Positions 22,626 through 35,049 of a DNA stretch of 64,000 nt are shown one piece after another. Numbering within the stretch: position 1 is the stretch's first letter; each line of letters opens with the position of its first letter. The notes beneath the pieces were generated by a model. That model did no database searches. It saw only the letters and a program-made list of their open reading frames with translations, and was not told where the DNA came from. Origin of the DNA: Amaurobius ferox (Eukaryota > Arthropoda > Arachnida > Araneae > Amaurobiidae); assembly GCA_951213105.1 (NCBI GenBank), contig OX578133.1, positions 140,795,313 to 140,859,312 on the forward strand, in the 5' to 3' direction. Position numbers and translations under genes: made by a program.

Positions 22626-22915
22626 CTTTCTGTGCTACAAACCATGGCGGGAAACGTAAAGAATGATTACTGCACTCAGTGTTGCCAGATGCACAAAGCT
22701 TATGGCTTCGTCCCCTGAGGTAGAAATGAGTCCGTTCTGGAAGCTTCCAGAACTGCGTGACGTCACGGCGGGGTTAGAACTTGGGAGGGTGAAGATAAAC
22801 AAGAAGGGATACATGAAAATGCCTTGGGGAAAAGGGTTCGAGAACAAAGCTGAAAGAGGATTTGAACAAGGGGGAGCGTTAATGGTTATTTTTACGTATG
22901 AAAAATGGTAATTTT
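22626..22915. other. GC-richer block with a CRE palindrome
   Basis: TGACGTCA occurs in GCGTGACGTCACGGCGG near 22760. It could be a promoter inside the 17015-23333 element. A segment with GGGTTCGAGAACAAAGCTGA is repeated at about 22985-23060. Confidence 0.35.
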
Positions 22916-23320
22916 AATGTAATATAAACGGTATTTATAACGTATGATAAACGGTATTTATAATGTATTTTAAACGGTAATACATAAAAATGCCTTTGGG
23001 AAAAGGGTTCGAGAACAAAGCTGAAAGAGGATTTGAGCGAGAGGGGAGCGTTAATGGTTATTTTTACGTATGATAAATTGGTATTTTTAACGTAATAAAT
23101 ACGGTTATTTTAATGTAAAATAAACAGTAATACATACGTATTTAAAACGGTATTTCTACATACGGTATGTTCATACACGGTAATTCATACGTATGATATA
23201 CGGTATTTTTATATACCGTTTACTCATAACGGTATTATAACCGATGTATTACCGTTTATCGTATAACACATACGAAAATATAACGTATAAACGGTTTATC
23301 AACGGTTATAATACCGTATG
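22900..23320 (+). repeat. Tandem repeats rich in ACGGTAT / TAACGTA
   Basis: Irregular tandem copies of GTATTTATAACGTATGATAA-like units mirror the minisatellite at 17030-17720 near the other end of the putative element. Confidence 0.7.
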
Positions 23321-23334
23321 TGTGTTACCTGGGG

Positions 23335-24640
23335 TGACCCTTCTGACGTCCGGATGATCCGAGGCCCTTTCGGATCGAAGATTAACTACGGTACTGCTTT
23401 TGGGATGACCCGAGGCTAGGCCGGATCCGACTCCATAACATCGTCACTCCTTTTGAGATGGCCGGAATCATACTCCATGCCTAATGAAGCCAGGTTGTTG
23501 CTGGCTGATTGTTTCCGTGTGGCGACCATGAGCGACGAGCCTGTCCGGACCATATGACCGTATAGAACCGCTGGTGTGCCGGACCACACAGGACTTAAGT
23601 CACTGGTGGAGGGGGGGGGGGGGGTCGCTGCCAGACTCACTGAGGTCCATTGATACTGCAAATTTCTACCATATGCAATGCTCAAATTTCATCGTGAACA
23701 AACTCAGAGTCGTTGTCAGAAGCTCATGGCAGAAACACAGGGTTGCAGCCAACCAGTGACCAGAGGGGACTGACCCCCTCCTTGATAAATTACACTAAGC
23801 CCTCCCTGATGAAAGAAAATATTCAATTTTCAGTAGTGATATGAAATTTAATACAAGATCTAACCCAAATTCTGCATAAAAAATTGCTTTGTAATTATTT
23901 CTTTCTAAACTAGAGGGCTCCCCCCCCCCCTCCCAAACTATTCAAACTAACAATATTGGGAGAAAAAAGAATTGGAAAGACAAATATTTCTCTCAAAAAA
24001 TGAAAAACAGATTTGTATCAACAGCAAAAGGGCTTGAACTGAAATCCTGCACAAAACTACTTTGGAATCTTCTACAAATTCTGGGGAAAACTCTATTGTC
24101 ACAGTCATGAAACCACAGAGCCAGAGAGGTGTTGCTTCTAGAAGCAGGGAACTATAGAGAGCTGTACTTTCTTTGATTACGGCTATCAAACAAATACTTT
24201 ATCACCCTCCGCACATAAAGATCTATTGTTGACAGATAGAGATTGTACAACCCACAACCGTGTGGCTTACAGGGTTACCGTAAACTTATTTTAATTCTGT
24301 TCTACGTATCTGCACTTGAAATAGTTTTTGGATCATTAAAAATAGATTTTATAATGACAACATTATAATATTTGCTGATATCAATAGAAAAATGTATTAC
24401 TATTTTTTTTATTTGGGCCAAATATTCAAATTTTCTTTTAAACTTGCTACAGAAGCTCCCTAATGGTAAATTCCGTTGTGTTGTTAACATTTAAATTCAT
24501 TTTTGAAACACTTTAAATTTAAGTAATAAAAAAAATCGTACTTCGACTGAAACGTATGTGTTTCTCCTTTAATATCGAACAAACTGCTAACATTTACAGG
24601 TAAAATTCACGAAGGAATCTTCTAAACAAATTTCCCCATT
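23335..24640. other. GC-richer, then AT-rich non-coding DNA
   Basis: 23335-23760 is richer in GC than its surroundings and includes two GATGAYCCGAGGC motifs and a run of G at 23611-23624. No coding exon is recognised. Confidence 0.35.
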
Positions 24641-24670
24641 GGTTAACATGGAGGCAGTTCATAAGTGGTG

Positions 24671-24793
24671 GTGAGGAATGAGTTCCCTTAAGGGAGACTG
24701 GTGGCCAGGGAAGCACCTGGGTACCTTATAGGGCATGTTGACTGATGCGTGCGGTGTGCGGTTGGGCGTCATCCTGCTGGTAAATAGCATTGG
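24671..24793 (-). pseudogene. Tc1-like transposase fragment
   Basis: The minus strand reads NAIYQQDDAQPHTARISQHA, then L, a stop, and GTQVLPWPPVSLKG. This is the region around the second catalytic Asp of Tc1-type transposases (IYQQDNA.PHTA). A nonsense codon and loss of the SPDLSPIE region make it dead. Confidence 0.8.
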
Positions 24794-24839
24794 ACACCCA
24801 CTCCCTGAAGAAAGGGTAGTGTCACCGGGGTGTGTGTGT

Positions 24840-25845
24840 GTGTTGGGGGGGGGGGTCACCCCTCCCCTGACTCAAAAAAGTCCTCCCCTGACTCAAAAAA
24901 GTCGGAAAATTTGGCAATCACTCGGAAAAAAAATCGGAATAAGAGTGTGTTTTGTTCTCCATAAATTTCATTTTAAAAACTTACTTTTTACTTTAATTTT
25001 CTAAATGTTCACTACAAAATCACCGATTCTCTTTCGTGAAACAAAATCCTTGAAGTCCATGTTGAAAATGTTGTTGTTGTCCATGTTGTCCATGCAAAGT
25101 CATCTGATGAACGTGGGGCAATGATTTCTTTGCGATGTCATAAATCTCATTTAAATACGTATGAGCCACCTGGATAAGGGCTATGTCAACGAGGGTGGTC
25201 CAGGAAGTCCCCAAACTTTGTCGGCATTTTTCTTGAGGAAATTCGGAGAAGCAGATCTTGCAACCGGATAATTTGTAGTACACATATGTGGGGACCTTCG
25301 AGAAGCAATCACATGATTCTAGCTCTTTGGTGGGGACCTGTTAAGAGCCGCTGAAGACAACCTCGAAAGAATTAATATCCTTTTTGCCAGCCTAAATGGC
25401 CTCCGCGTTGATCATAAAGGTCATCCCACCCATGAATAACTGCTGTTTTGGGCCCGTTATGTTGTTCACTGTTCTCCGCGTTTCTTATACGCAGCTTTTC
25501 ATCGATTCAAGGCCAGTGCTCCACGGAGCACAGCGCGATCCCCCCGCCTTTATTTCTTGAGGAAAAATGTCTTCCTCATTTTCCAAATTATGCGACTCGT
25601 TAGATTTCTACTGTGATTAGTCACATTAGAAATCGAAGAGCACCGCCCGTTTCTTTATTGAACTCTCTTTTATTTAACTTACCTTTGTTACTATCCCCCG
25701 CCGCCCTCAGGATTGAAGTTTAAAGACAGCCTTCGGCTGACCTAGGTACTTCGTAATTGGATATCCTTGAATCTTTGGTGGGGACAAAACCGTGAAAGAG
25801 CAATTAGGTTCTGGTACGAGTTCTTCAGACAAAACCTATTTTCTT
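24840..25845. other. Unassigned, locally GC-richer DNA
   Basis: Short open frames occur (for example plus strand GGDLLRAAEDNLERINILFA near 25330), but no family is recognised. A small hairpin lies at 25604-25636. CTTTGGTGGGGAC occurs twice, near 25323 and 25773. Confidence 0.35.
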
Positions 25846-25895
25846 CGCTATGCTGTCGGCAAAACAGCAGCGCTATGCTGTCGGCAAAACAGCAG
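25846..25895 (+). repeat. Exact 25-base tandem duplication
   Basis: 25846-25870 and 25871-25895 are identical (core GCTGTCGGCAAAACAGCAG). Confidence 0.9.
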
Positions 25896-26466
25896 GAGAA
25901 AAATACTGAAACACATTGTCCAGGGATTTGGAAAGTAAACCCAGTATGTATACCCTTAAAAGTGTCTATAATTGGGCAAGTAATTTATGACTCTCAGAAA
26001 ATGTGAATGTCTTTTCTGTAAAATGCTGAAAAGCATGGCATCTTTATTCAGTCCAGATTGCTTCAATTTTTCGCAGAGCTAGGTTATGACTGCGTAAAGT
26101 AAGGTAATGTTTTTAAATTATATAAAGGCATGCATAAGAATCGTTTATATACGTTTCTCATAATTATTATTATTTATTTTTATTGTTTTTTTAAATTCTG
26201 TTATAAAATTGTGCTTTTAAAGGTATCATTTAACAATTCATACGTCATTTAAATCAATTTTCTGCAGCAAAATAAAATCGCAAATTGTGAATGAAACACT
26301 AGACTATACAAAAAGATCAGCAGTGGTTCCAATACGGGTCTGAACGGACCGAAAATTTAGAGTTTTTCCCTGCCTGGCACGACAATGCCAGTACTTAAAC
26401 CAGTCCCGAAGACCATTGAGTCTCGGTTTGATCCGGCCCGAAATAATTTATATTCATATGTGTTAA

Positions 26467-26700
26467 AAACATGAATGTGTAGAAAGCCCAAGCCGCTCGA
26501 CTCGCCCGAGGGTATGAGCAGCAAAGTGAGCAGCCGACGTAAACATGAATGTGTTGAAGACACAGACCGTCCGACTCATCTGATGACATAGAGCATCCAC
26601 TTGGACGGCCGGGAACATGAATGTGTCGAAAGCCCAGGCCAACCGACTCATCCGAAGATATAGAGTAAAAAGATGGATGGCCGGGGGAACATGAATGTGT
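26467..26700 (-). repeat. Satellite of SINE-tail type, about 73-base unit, 3.3 copies
   Basis: Units begin AACATGAATGTGT and contain GACCGTCCGACTCATC and ACTTGGACGGCCGGG. The complement resembles the extended tail at 63100-63300 (GATGAGTCGGACGGYCTG, GGCCGTCCAA). No SINE head is attached here. Confidence 0.8.
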
Positions 26701-27310
26701 GAAAATTTTCTGCGAAGAATTGAGATAAAAGTTTTTTTTTAAACATTTATCTATATATAGCTGAAATAAAGACATTTTATTTCATGTATTCAATTAAAAC
26801 TCATTTGAAAAATTTTCAAAATTAAATATGTTCGGCCTGGCGAAATAAATATATTCGGCCCCAGAAAAATTTTCAAAATCAAATATGTTTGGCCTTTTTT
26901 AAAAGTCAAGTTCGAGCCCGGCCCGAAACAGTTTTCTAAATCTCCGGCGCGGCCCGAGTCGAAATGATTTCACTTGAATAACATTTTTCTATGTAGGTAG
27001 TTTATATTTTTTGACAATTTTAAAATAATTTTAAATAATTAAGAACCACTTTTTCAAAATGGTTCAAAATATTAAGACATCGAAATTAGAAACACCTTTT
27101 CAATATTTTTTAAATTATTAAAATATCGAAATTAGAACCACATCTACAAAATATTAAAATATCGAAATTGTTGCCACTATTTTTCAAAAACTAAGAACTT
27201 ATGCAAAATCCAATTGTACACTCCTATATGGTTTTCAAAGGACTACAAATAACCTAATATTATTTATAGCTACCACTTTTTGTTTTCGAGAAATAAGCAT
27301 TTATAAACTT
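26700..27310. other. AT-rich non-coding DNA
   Basis: Short imperfect repeats (ATATGTTCGGCC, AAAATATTAAAATATCGAAAT). No gene is seen. Confidence 0.4.
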
Positions 27311-28297
27311 AAACAAGCATATATAAAGATCAATCATGCATAAAGCATTGATTATGAAACACTTTCCAACTTCAATGCAATTTTATATAAACATCTCTAA
27401 AATGCGATACATTCCTCGGTAATATTTTTAAAATTATCACAATACTACATTAATTTATTATATTTGAAAACTTCATCGAAGAAAATGAACTTCATTCAAG
27501 TGACGGCATTGAAATATAAATTGCCTGGTTTAAACATCTCTAAAATGCGATACATTCCACGGTAAAGTTTTAAAATTATCATAATATTTCAATAATTTAT
27601 TATATTTGAAAACTTCATCGAAAACAAATGAACTTTATTCAAATGACGTCATCAAAATATAAATCGCCTCTCTATAAAGGCAGCATTTCATTAATAAACA
27701 TTTTTCCAACCGTTTCATTCATTACAATACTATAATAATTTATTTTATTTAAAAATTTGAAAAATTGTTATCTACCATATTTATTTAAAAATATGAAACC
27801 TCTCTTATATATAAAATAATTAAACCCTTGGAAAGATATTTATTATATAATAGATCTCGTGTCTCTTTCTGGAGGATATAGCGAGAATCAGAATTTAATT
27901 GAATTTGTTTTTCTCCCAGATTAAATAATTTTTATTTAAAAAACTACCTAACATATTTTACTGAAATTTTTTTTATATTTTTAATGAGATAATTTGAATA
28001 TTTCCTAAAATTTTTGAAGCAATTTGTGAATTTTAAAGTCGCTTAAAAAATGTTTGAAAAATTAGGTCCAGTAGGGTTCAATGTATTTCATTTTTTCAAC
28101 CTGGGTTCAATCCAAAACTAATTAGGTGATATTATTCATTTATATTCCCATAGGTCTCACAGACTGTCTGAAAACCATACTAAAATTTCATTTTGATAAA
28201 GTCATTTTTACGGCAATTATCGTGCTTACGGACAGACAGACAGACAAAGTGAACAAAGTCATAAACACTTTTCAACTATGTTGTAAAGTGTTAAAAA
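27311..28297 (+). repeat. 1.3-kb dispersed repeat family, copy 1 (internally deleted)
   Basis: It starts with the hairpin AATCATGCATAAAGCATTGATT, then AAACACTTTCCAAC. It ends with (CAGA)n, then a palindromic AACACTTTTCAAC...GTTGTAAAGTGTT. The middle of the family consensus is missing. Confidence 0.75.
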
Positions 28298-28396
28298 CAG
28301 AATATTATCAATCTTTTTAAACTTGATAAGAAGATTCCTCGAAAATTGCATTAGATCTATAAAAACACATTAACGCGCTTAAACACGCCTTTTCTC

Positions 28397-28682
28397 ATGG
28401 GGCGCGGCAGTCCAGTGATTAGCGCTCGGATTGCACTCGGTAGGCCTCGGTTCGATTCCCTCCGCTGCCAAAACTGCCGCCGTGTTCACGCGGAGTACGA
28501 TCACGTTAAACATGTGGGTCCGTAAGCCCTTCCGAGAGGTTGGTGGTAGGGGAAGGAGGGTACGGTCCCTGTGGATGCCTCCCAACACTGGGTTCCGTTC
28601 TAAATTGAGTGGCTCTTCCCGGTCGTCTAAACTGTTACCTTACACCTTTCTGGTACGTCGGACCGTCTGAGTCTCAACAACA
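28397..28682 (+). mobile_element. tRNA-derived SINE, full length
   Basis: Head with a B box (GGTTCGATTCC), conserved core (GAGTACGATCACGTTAAACA) and tail ending TCTCAACAACA. Flanks are ACGCCTTTTCTC (28385-28396) and ACGCCTCTTCTC (28683-28694), a 12-base duplication with one mismatch. Confidence 0.88.
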
Positions 28683-28699
28683 ACGCCTCTTCTCGTTGC

Positions 28700-29199
28700 G
28701 CTGCGTCACCTTTAGGATTGAAGAAAAAGCAAGGAGGTAAAAATCGGGATTATGGTTGTAGTTATCCGATTCAAATGATTTTTTTACAATGCTTTTAATG
28801 GCAAATAATTGTATTTTTAAAAATGTGAATCATATCTTTAAAATTCAAGGAATAAGAAAACTTCTCAATTTAAATCTCTTTATGTGTTTCGTCTGCTGCA
28901 ATTTTCGTGAAATAAATGTCGAAAAGTAAAATTAGATAATTAAATACTATCTCCGAATATTTTCGTGCTATAGAAGAGATTTGTCAAGCGAATTCTTATA
29001 AAATAATTGCTCGTTTAAAAAAATCAAAATGATATCTGTAAAATTCTGGAACTTAGAATTTTTGATTTCATCACCCACATTGTGTCGCGCTAATTGTCTA
29101 TAAACATCTGCCATTCTGCAAACAATTGTCTGCTGGGATAAATGAATTTAGAAACAACGAAATTTCAACTTTAAATATTCATGACCTTTAAACTAATTG

Positions 29200-29237
<38 letters not shown>

Positions 29238-30180
29238 GGCGAGGTGCATATTTGCATAAGCTGAGATGCCAACTCTATACAGATCTTCGAAGCTGTTGAA
29301 AGCTTGAATTTTCTGCTACGCGTTACACACACACAGAAACAGACATCCTTTTGAAAAATACTAAATATGTAATAATAATGCAACATTTACTCGACCGTTC
29401 GATATTAAATTGTATATAAATTAGAATGTTACAGTAAAATGTTAACTACGTCAAAATGTTTTTATAAACCTTTTATTAATAGAGAAAAATATGTTAAATA
29501 GTTGAGCTTCCAATAATTCAAAATTTTCATTAGTTATAACTTTACCGTTGTACATTTTGTAGACACATTTTATATATTATATTTTTATTAATAAATACTC
29601 ATTAATTTATTTATAATTACTATTATTTTATTTTTAAATTAAAATATTTCTTTCTTGTTCAAATAAAAATTCCCCAAAATATTATTTAAAATTAAACAGA
29701 GTTATTTCAAAATAATATACCAACACTGATAGTTGCGAAATATTATATTCAGATTTTTGTGGTCATCATTTGGTATTTATATAGTCACAACCTCTCTACT
29801 AGAGTTGCCCCTATAAGTAGGAAACATAAAAGTAACGAAATGATCCTACATATCCAATTTCGATGACGAAGCCAGTAAAATAGATCAAAATAATGAATAA
29901 CATAATTTTTTGTTTTTGAAAGTCAGCTGTCCATAAAATACGGTCATGCTTTATATTACTTCATTCATTTCTGATTCTGTTTGCACCACTTAATATGCAC
30001 TCATTTTCAGTAATAATTTACTTATACTAAAAATTTTGGTGTTCAATTAAAAAAAAATTGTTTTTATATTTTGTGGACTTCCCATCTCTGCAATTGGTTT
30101 ATGTAATCTTACGTTCTTTCGAAATATTTATTTCTCGAAGACTTTCATCGAAGTTGAAATTTTTTTATAAGCCAGCAAAC
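28700..30180. other. AT-rich non-coding DNA with a poly-A run
   Basis: A run of about 28 A at 29206-29233, possibly the tail of an old retroposed copy. No gene is seen. Confidence 0.4.
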
Positions 30181-31010
30181 TTCCTCGCACTTCGGGCGCT
30201 AAGCTCATCTAAGTACACCACGGCCAAGCATGAGAAACAGGAACCGGCGGACATCAACTGCCACCGATCCTCCCACCCACTTCTAATATCCACAGTCACA
30301 TACCAGTCATACACCCCCCTATTCAATATTATTATCTCTTATAGGATAATATCTCCCTATAAAGACATACATACTATACCGACTCCTAACATAACGCAAT
30401 GAAGTTACATTCCCCTATAACCTTAGCAAATCAATTTATCAAGTTTAATACCTCAAACTTTTCATCATAAGTTTTTAATTGATCTAGCCATACCATAGAA
30501 GAAAAGAGTCTAACTCTCTCTAACTTTATGGATCATATAATTCAGCTCCAACCAATCTATCTATAAACAAAGTTTGTGTAATTGCATCGTTTACAAGGTG
30601 ATTTTGAAGATAAAGCAGAAAATAAGTCTCTCTAAGTCCATGGCTTAGATATTCATATTCTGAATTTTTAACTAGGGATGACCTCACAAAATTAAATTTC
30701 CTAGTCAGCTGAATCATGGATGTGGTCTCACCTCTAACTTCATGAGTTGAATACAGTTTTCCTGTTATTTCTTCAAGCATTAAGTTCTCATAATCATGCA
30801 ATTGCATCATGTTGTGGCAACATCTTCGACCTGAGATTATAAACACAAAAATAGCAAAAAAAAAGGCCAAACTTTGAGAGGCTATCTTCCCAGATCCAAG
30901 GGTTAATTTTAAAAACAACTTTCAGATTTAAATTCAGCATGGTAAAATCAGCAAACAGAAGTTTTTTAGCCTTCGAAATTGCATTTGGTGCTCTGACATG
31001 ATGACATTGC
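30180..31010 (-). repeat. Unrecognised dispersed repeat, copy 2, with open frame 30526-30918
   Basis: The homologue of 10440-11400 on the other strand. It retains an open frame of up to 130 codons ending DRLVGAELYDP. The segment VRGETTSMIQLTRKFNFVRS is matched by copy 1. The 3' flank beyond the stop is also shared, so the repeat unit is longer than the frame. Function unknown. Confidence 0.55.
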
Positions 31011-31192
31011 GCTTTTAAAAAGGTGATTAAAAATTCGTTCAAATCAGTGATGAAAAAGCATTAAAGCTATACACACAAAAAATTATATGCACCCATAACA
31101 AATTGAGCCTACAGCCACGAAGATCGGCATGCATGTGTCGTTTGAGAAAATATGCAAATGATTAGAATTTGGAATCAATAAAAAACGTTTTA

Positions 31193-31606
31193 TTAAGAAA
31201 TGGTGACAACAAGAAGCTGATATTTTATTAAGTGGTTATCGACTATACAAGTCGATATTCGGTGCGGTATAGGGTCAGTTAGGTTGCTTATGTCCCTCTG
31301 CGGAAGATTCTGCCACAAATGTTGCAACTCATCAGCTAATTCAGTGGTATTCAGAGAAGGCTGCAACTGCTGTCACAGCATGTCCCATACGTTCTCTATT
31401 GGTGATAGGTCTGGAGATCTGGATGGCAATAGGAGGGTATTAAATCCTTGAAGACATTGTTGAGAAAGTTGTGCAGTATATGTTCGAGCTTTGTCTTGTT
31501 GGTAAATGGAACCTGGGCGACTTGACAGTATAGGCAGAACAATCGGCGGCAGAATATCGTCAACGTACAAGTGAGTCTTCAGATTGGCTTGCAACAACTA
31601 GAGGAG
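31193..31606 (-). pseudogene. Tc1-like transposase, C-terminal fragment
   Basis: The minus strand reads YVDDILPPIVLPILSSRPGS, IYQQDKARTYTAQLSQQCLQ and SRSPDLSPIENVWDML, then a stop at 31373-31375. It continues in frame as QQLQPSLNTTELADELQHLW to IPHRISTCIVDNH and a TAA at 31193-31195. The IYQQD Asp and the DLSPIENVWD block identify the Tc1 superfamily. The N-terminal part is missing. Confidence 0.9.
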
Positions 31607-31618
31607 ATCTTTCCACTT

Positions 31619-31765
31619 TCGACCCAGACCGTATGACATACACCAAAGTGTAAGGTATCTGTTTGGATGGCCGAGATATTCCCATTTAATTTAGACTAGA
31701 ATCCAGTGGGGGACACAACTACAGTTACCGTACCATCCTCCTACCACCAACTTCTTGTAACCCAC
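31619..31765 (-). mobile_element. 5'-truncated, diverged SINE
   Basis: The complement carries GTTGGTGGTAGGAGGATGGT, CCCCCACTGGATTC, GGCCATCCAAACAG and CGGTCTGGGTC. The tRNA head is absent. It lies directly beside the Tc1 fragment. Confidence 0.75.
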
Positions 31766-31899
31766 ATAATTAGGTCTTAGATAAAAGCCCGCTATACTAC
31801 ATAAAGAATTGTATTTTCAAACGTGGATGATTTTCGCCAGCTCCGAAAGGAACGGCGGCCCAACAATGTTAAAGTGTAATATGCACTCACTCCAGTTGT

Positions 31900-32060
31900 A
31901 TTCAATAGCTCACTGTTTCTCGAAGTTTTTTGGTCTCGGAACCCCTTTTGGAGATTTAATTTAATACCAGAACCCCAAAATGAGAAAAAGTCCAATGTGG
32001 TCCAAACTGCACATCAAAATTCTTTAATTTTCCGTAAATTTACACGAAACTATAACACAC
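31900..32060. mobile_element. Possible hAT-type MITE remnant
   Basis: CTCACTGTTTCTCGAAGTTT followed by GGAACCCC resembles common hAT MITE ends, and it is related to 9690-9870. No second end is found. Confidence 0.3.
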
Positions 32061-32609
32061 GTTGAAAAACGCTGTGTAACACAATGTTAGTTTCAAACCA
32101 AATTTATAAGCATGCGATCCACAAACCTGGAAAAAAAAATTAAGAAAATAAACGATCCTTTTTCTAGGAGAGTGCTCAGGCATGTGCAATCTACCGGGGA
32201 AAAACTGCAGTCCTATGCATCTCATTAAGGGAGATGCATTTGTTGCTTTGATACGTTTCCTTAAAAGAAAATGTAGTAATTAAAAAAAAATTGTTAGACT
32301 GCGAAGATAAACACAACTTTCTGTAGAATTCAAACTGTAGAATTAAGCTAATCTTCCTGTTTTGGATGCTGAAAAATAAGTATCATATAAACTAAAAAAT
32401 GCAATTTCGATGTATTTAAGAATATGTGTATAGCTACATGCAAGTAGGTTTTCTGGTGGACCATTTTGAATTTTTTTTTAAGTTCGTGTCTAGACGATTT
32501 TTTTAAAACAAATATTGAGGAAATGAAACAACGGCATCCCTTATGAGCACTACAAATCATATCATATTAATTTCCTTTGAACAATGTATGTATGCTATTA
32601 TGCACATCC

Positions 32610-33050
32610 CGTGTTTTACAAAGATAATTCTTGGCCTAGAAACGCGTGTTTTTCTCCTTTTTTGAGAAAATTATTTGGAAATGTGCAATGTGCATTCGAA
32701 AATTAGAAAAAAATAATAAAGTTTTAATTATTTACAAAAACCTATTAAAAGACCCAAATTTAGCTAAAAAAAAGATACATGTTCCGAAATTTACACAACC
32801 AATTCTTGGCATAGAAACTCGCGGATTTTTAAGTGCTAGGCAATCATCTGGGAATGTGTCAAGTGCATTCGAAAAAAAATCCCAAAACATACGAAATTTA
32901 ATACTTTTTCAAATGCATTTAACATTCTGCTAATCCTTGCCCTAGAAACTTGCCTTGTTTCAAATGATAGCTAAAAATTTGTGCATTTGCATAACACATC
33001 CGATAATTAAATAACAAATGTAAAATTATTTATAAAACAAAACCCTCCAA
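32610..33050 (+). repeat. Old tandem repeat, about 130-180-base unit, three copies
   Basis: Units begin near 32625 (ATTCTTGGCCTAGAAACG), 32802 (ATTCTTGGCATAGAAACT) and 32932 (ATCCTTGCCCTAGAAACT), each followed by GTGCATTCGAAA-like sequence. Confidence 0.6.
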
Positions 33051-33269
33051 ACCAAAAATTTGGTTTTGAGACTTTTTTCTTTTTATAAATTGGGGTATGA
33101 TTTGGATATATACACAAAACATTCGAAAATTAAAACAAATAATTGCTGTGTAGACTTTGAACTGGACAAAAGTCACTAGAACAGCAATGCACTCGTTCAA
33201 AACCAAAAGTTAACTCACTTGTTTGTACAGTCGGAAATTTTCTATATTAGTCGGAAAAATTTCCTTCAA

Positions 33270-34122
33270 AAATTAAGACCATGGAGCTACAAGTAATTAA
33301 ACTCAATGCTTAAAACTTCATCGAAAAAAATCGTCCATCTCTTTGTAAAATCAGTGAATATTTCATTCATATCAGCTATGCAGACTCCATGAACTAAATG
33401 ATTTTGTGTTAAAGAAATACAGCAATTCTAATACAACTCATTCTACATATTTCGCTGTTTACATTTTACATAGGTAAAAAATAGGCTTCGTTGTAGAAAT
33501 AATCAAATTTGGATGAGAATTTAAACTCAAATATATTGTAATTGAGTTGCTTCAGTATGTAGATGCACAGAATTTAAGCAAAAATAAAGTAGTTTTAGGA
33601 CGGATACAACACTCAATATGAATTAAAAAGAACTTTAAAAATCACGATTTTAACACAAGATGGATGCCATATATCATTTTGAAGTAGGTCAGGTGATCGT
33701 TTCTTATCATGGTCACGTGATCGCTTCATATAAGAGGTGTTATTATTAATTTAATTTTTATTTAAAAAACTACTGAATATATTTTGCTGAATTTCTTTTT
33801 ATATGTTTTATGGAACAATTTGAATATTACCTAAAATTTTCGAAGCAATTTGTGAATTTTAAATCCGCTTAAAAAATGTTTGAATCAATGTTCAATGTAT
33901 TTCATTTTTTCAACCCGGGTTCAATCCAAAACTAATTGTGTGATATTATTCATTTATATTCCCATAGGTCCTACCGACCGTCTGAACAACATACTAAAAT
34001 TTCATTTTGATTAAGTCATTTTTACGGCAGTTATCGTGCTAACGGACAGACACACAGACAGACAGACAGACAGAATGAACAAAGTCATAAACACTTATCA
34101 ACTTTGTTGTAAAGTGTTAAAA
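33270..34122 (+). repeat. 1.3-kb dispersed repeat family, copy 2 (left end missing)
   Basis: Homologous to the complement of 39267-40140. It includes TCACGTGATCGCTTCATATA, the (CAGA)n block and the AAGTGTTAAAAA end. Confidence 0.82.
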
Positions 34123-35049
34123 AGAGCTTTCCGTCACACCTAAAATGCAGTGGAATAACCTGTTTCTATAGCGACCGCCACCAAAACGTCTGCTGTCTGG
34201 GGACTTTCTCGTGGCTGTAGGACAGTACGTTGGTAATGTGTGCAATAGACTATACAAGTTTTATCATCCAAACTTAGTGCTTATTTCCAATGCTAGCATT
34301 GTTATTTATTTTCAGTGTTAGCATGCGTGCTTACACCAACTCTGGATAACTAGCGTCAAATGGGTTGTCTCAATCCATTGCTACCTGTCGACATTAATAT
34401 TTCGTGTGACATGCATTTAAAGGAAGATTTTAAAACAACTTTTTTGCCAACTTCTGGATGAAATAAAAGAAATATTTTAAATAATTTTCAGAAAGAGTAA
34501 TTATATTTTAATACCATTTTGTTCGACGAACTTATGTGAAGCAAGATTTTTTTCTATGCTGTATTTGAAACAAATAGAGAACAAAGCTTGACATGGAGCT
34601 AAATTTATTATTTTTGTTCAATTTCTTTATTAAAACGAACAAGAAAGTTCAATCATGCATAAGCATTGATTATGAAACACTTTCCAACTGAAATGAAATT
34701 TCATTTAAAAATTTCTAAAATATGATACATTCAGTGGTGATATCTTTTACATTATCACAGTACTACAGTAATTTATTATACTTAAATATTTAAAACTGTA
34801 TCGAAATATAAATCATCTGATTCCCTATGCAAAATCAAGGAATATTTCATTCATACAACTTGTATTCTAGACTCCAGAGCTAAATAATTTTGTGTGAAAA
34901 AAAATCAGCAATTCTTATGTAACTCACCCTACAATCGCTTGAGATATTTGCATTCTGCATAAGTTAAAATCAGGCTTCGTTGAAGAAATAATAAAAGTTT
35001 AGGGATCATTTAAAATCACAACTATTGTAATTGCATAGGCACGGAATTT

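Larger units (their letters stand above)
17015..23333. mobile_element. Probable 6.3-kb DNA element with CCCAGGTARCA ends
   Basis: CCCAGGTAGCA at 17015-17025 pairs with the complement of CCCAGGTAACA at 23323-23333. Directly inside each end are tandem repeats rich in TACGTA and ACGGTAT (17030-17720 and 22900-23320). Between them lie AT-rich DNA, a palindrome with decayed coding sequence, and younger insertions. No target-site duplication is evident. The assignment as a single element rests on the ends and the symmetric subterminal repeats, so it is an inference. Confidence 0.5.

Noticed and set aside
25020..25283. 87-codon minus-strand frame with Gln/His-rich end
   Set aside because: No recognised domain, no splice signals and no second copy; kept only as unassigned DNA.
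28231..28250. (CAGA)n as a CRISPR-like or independent satellite
   Set aside because: It is a simple tetranucleotide run at a fixed place inside each copy of the 1.3-kb repeat, with no spacers.
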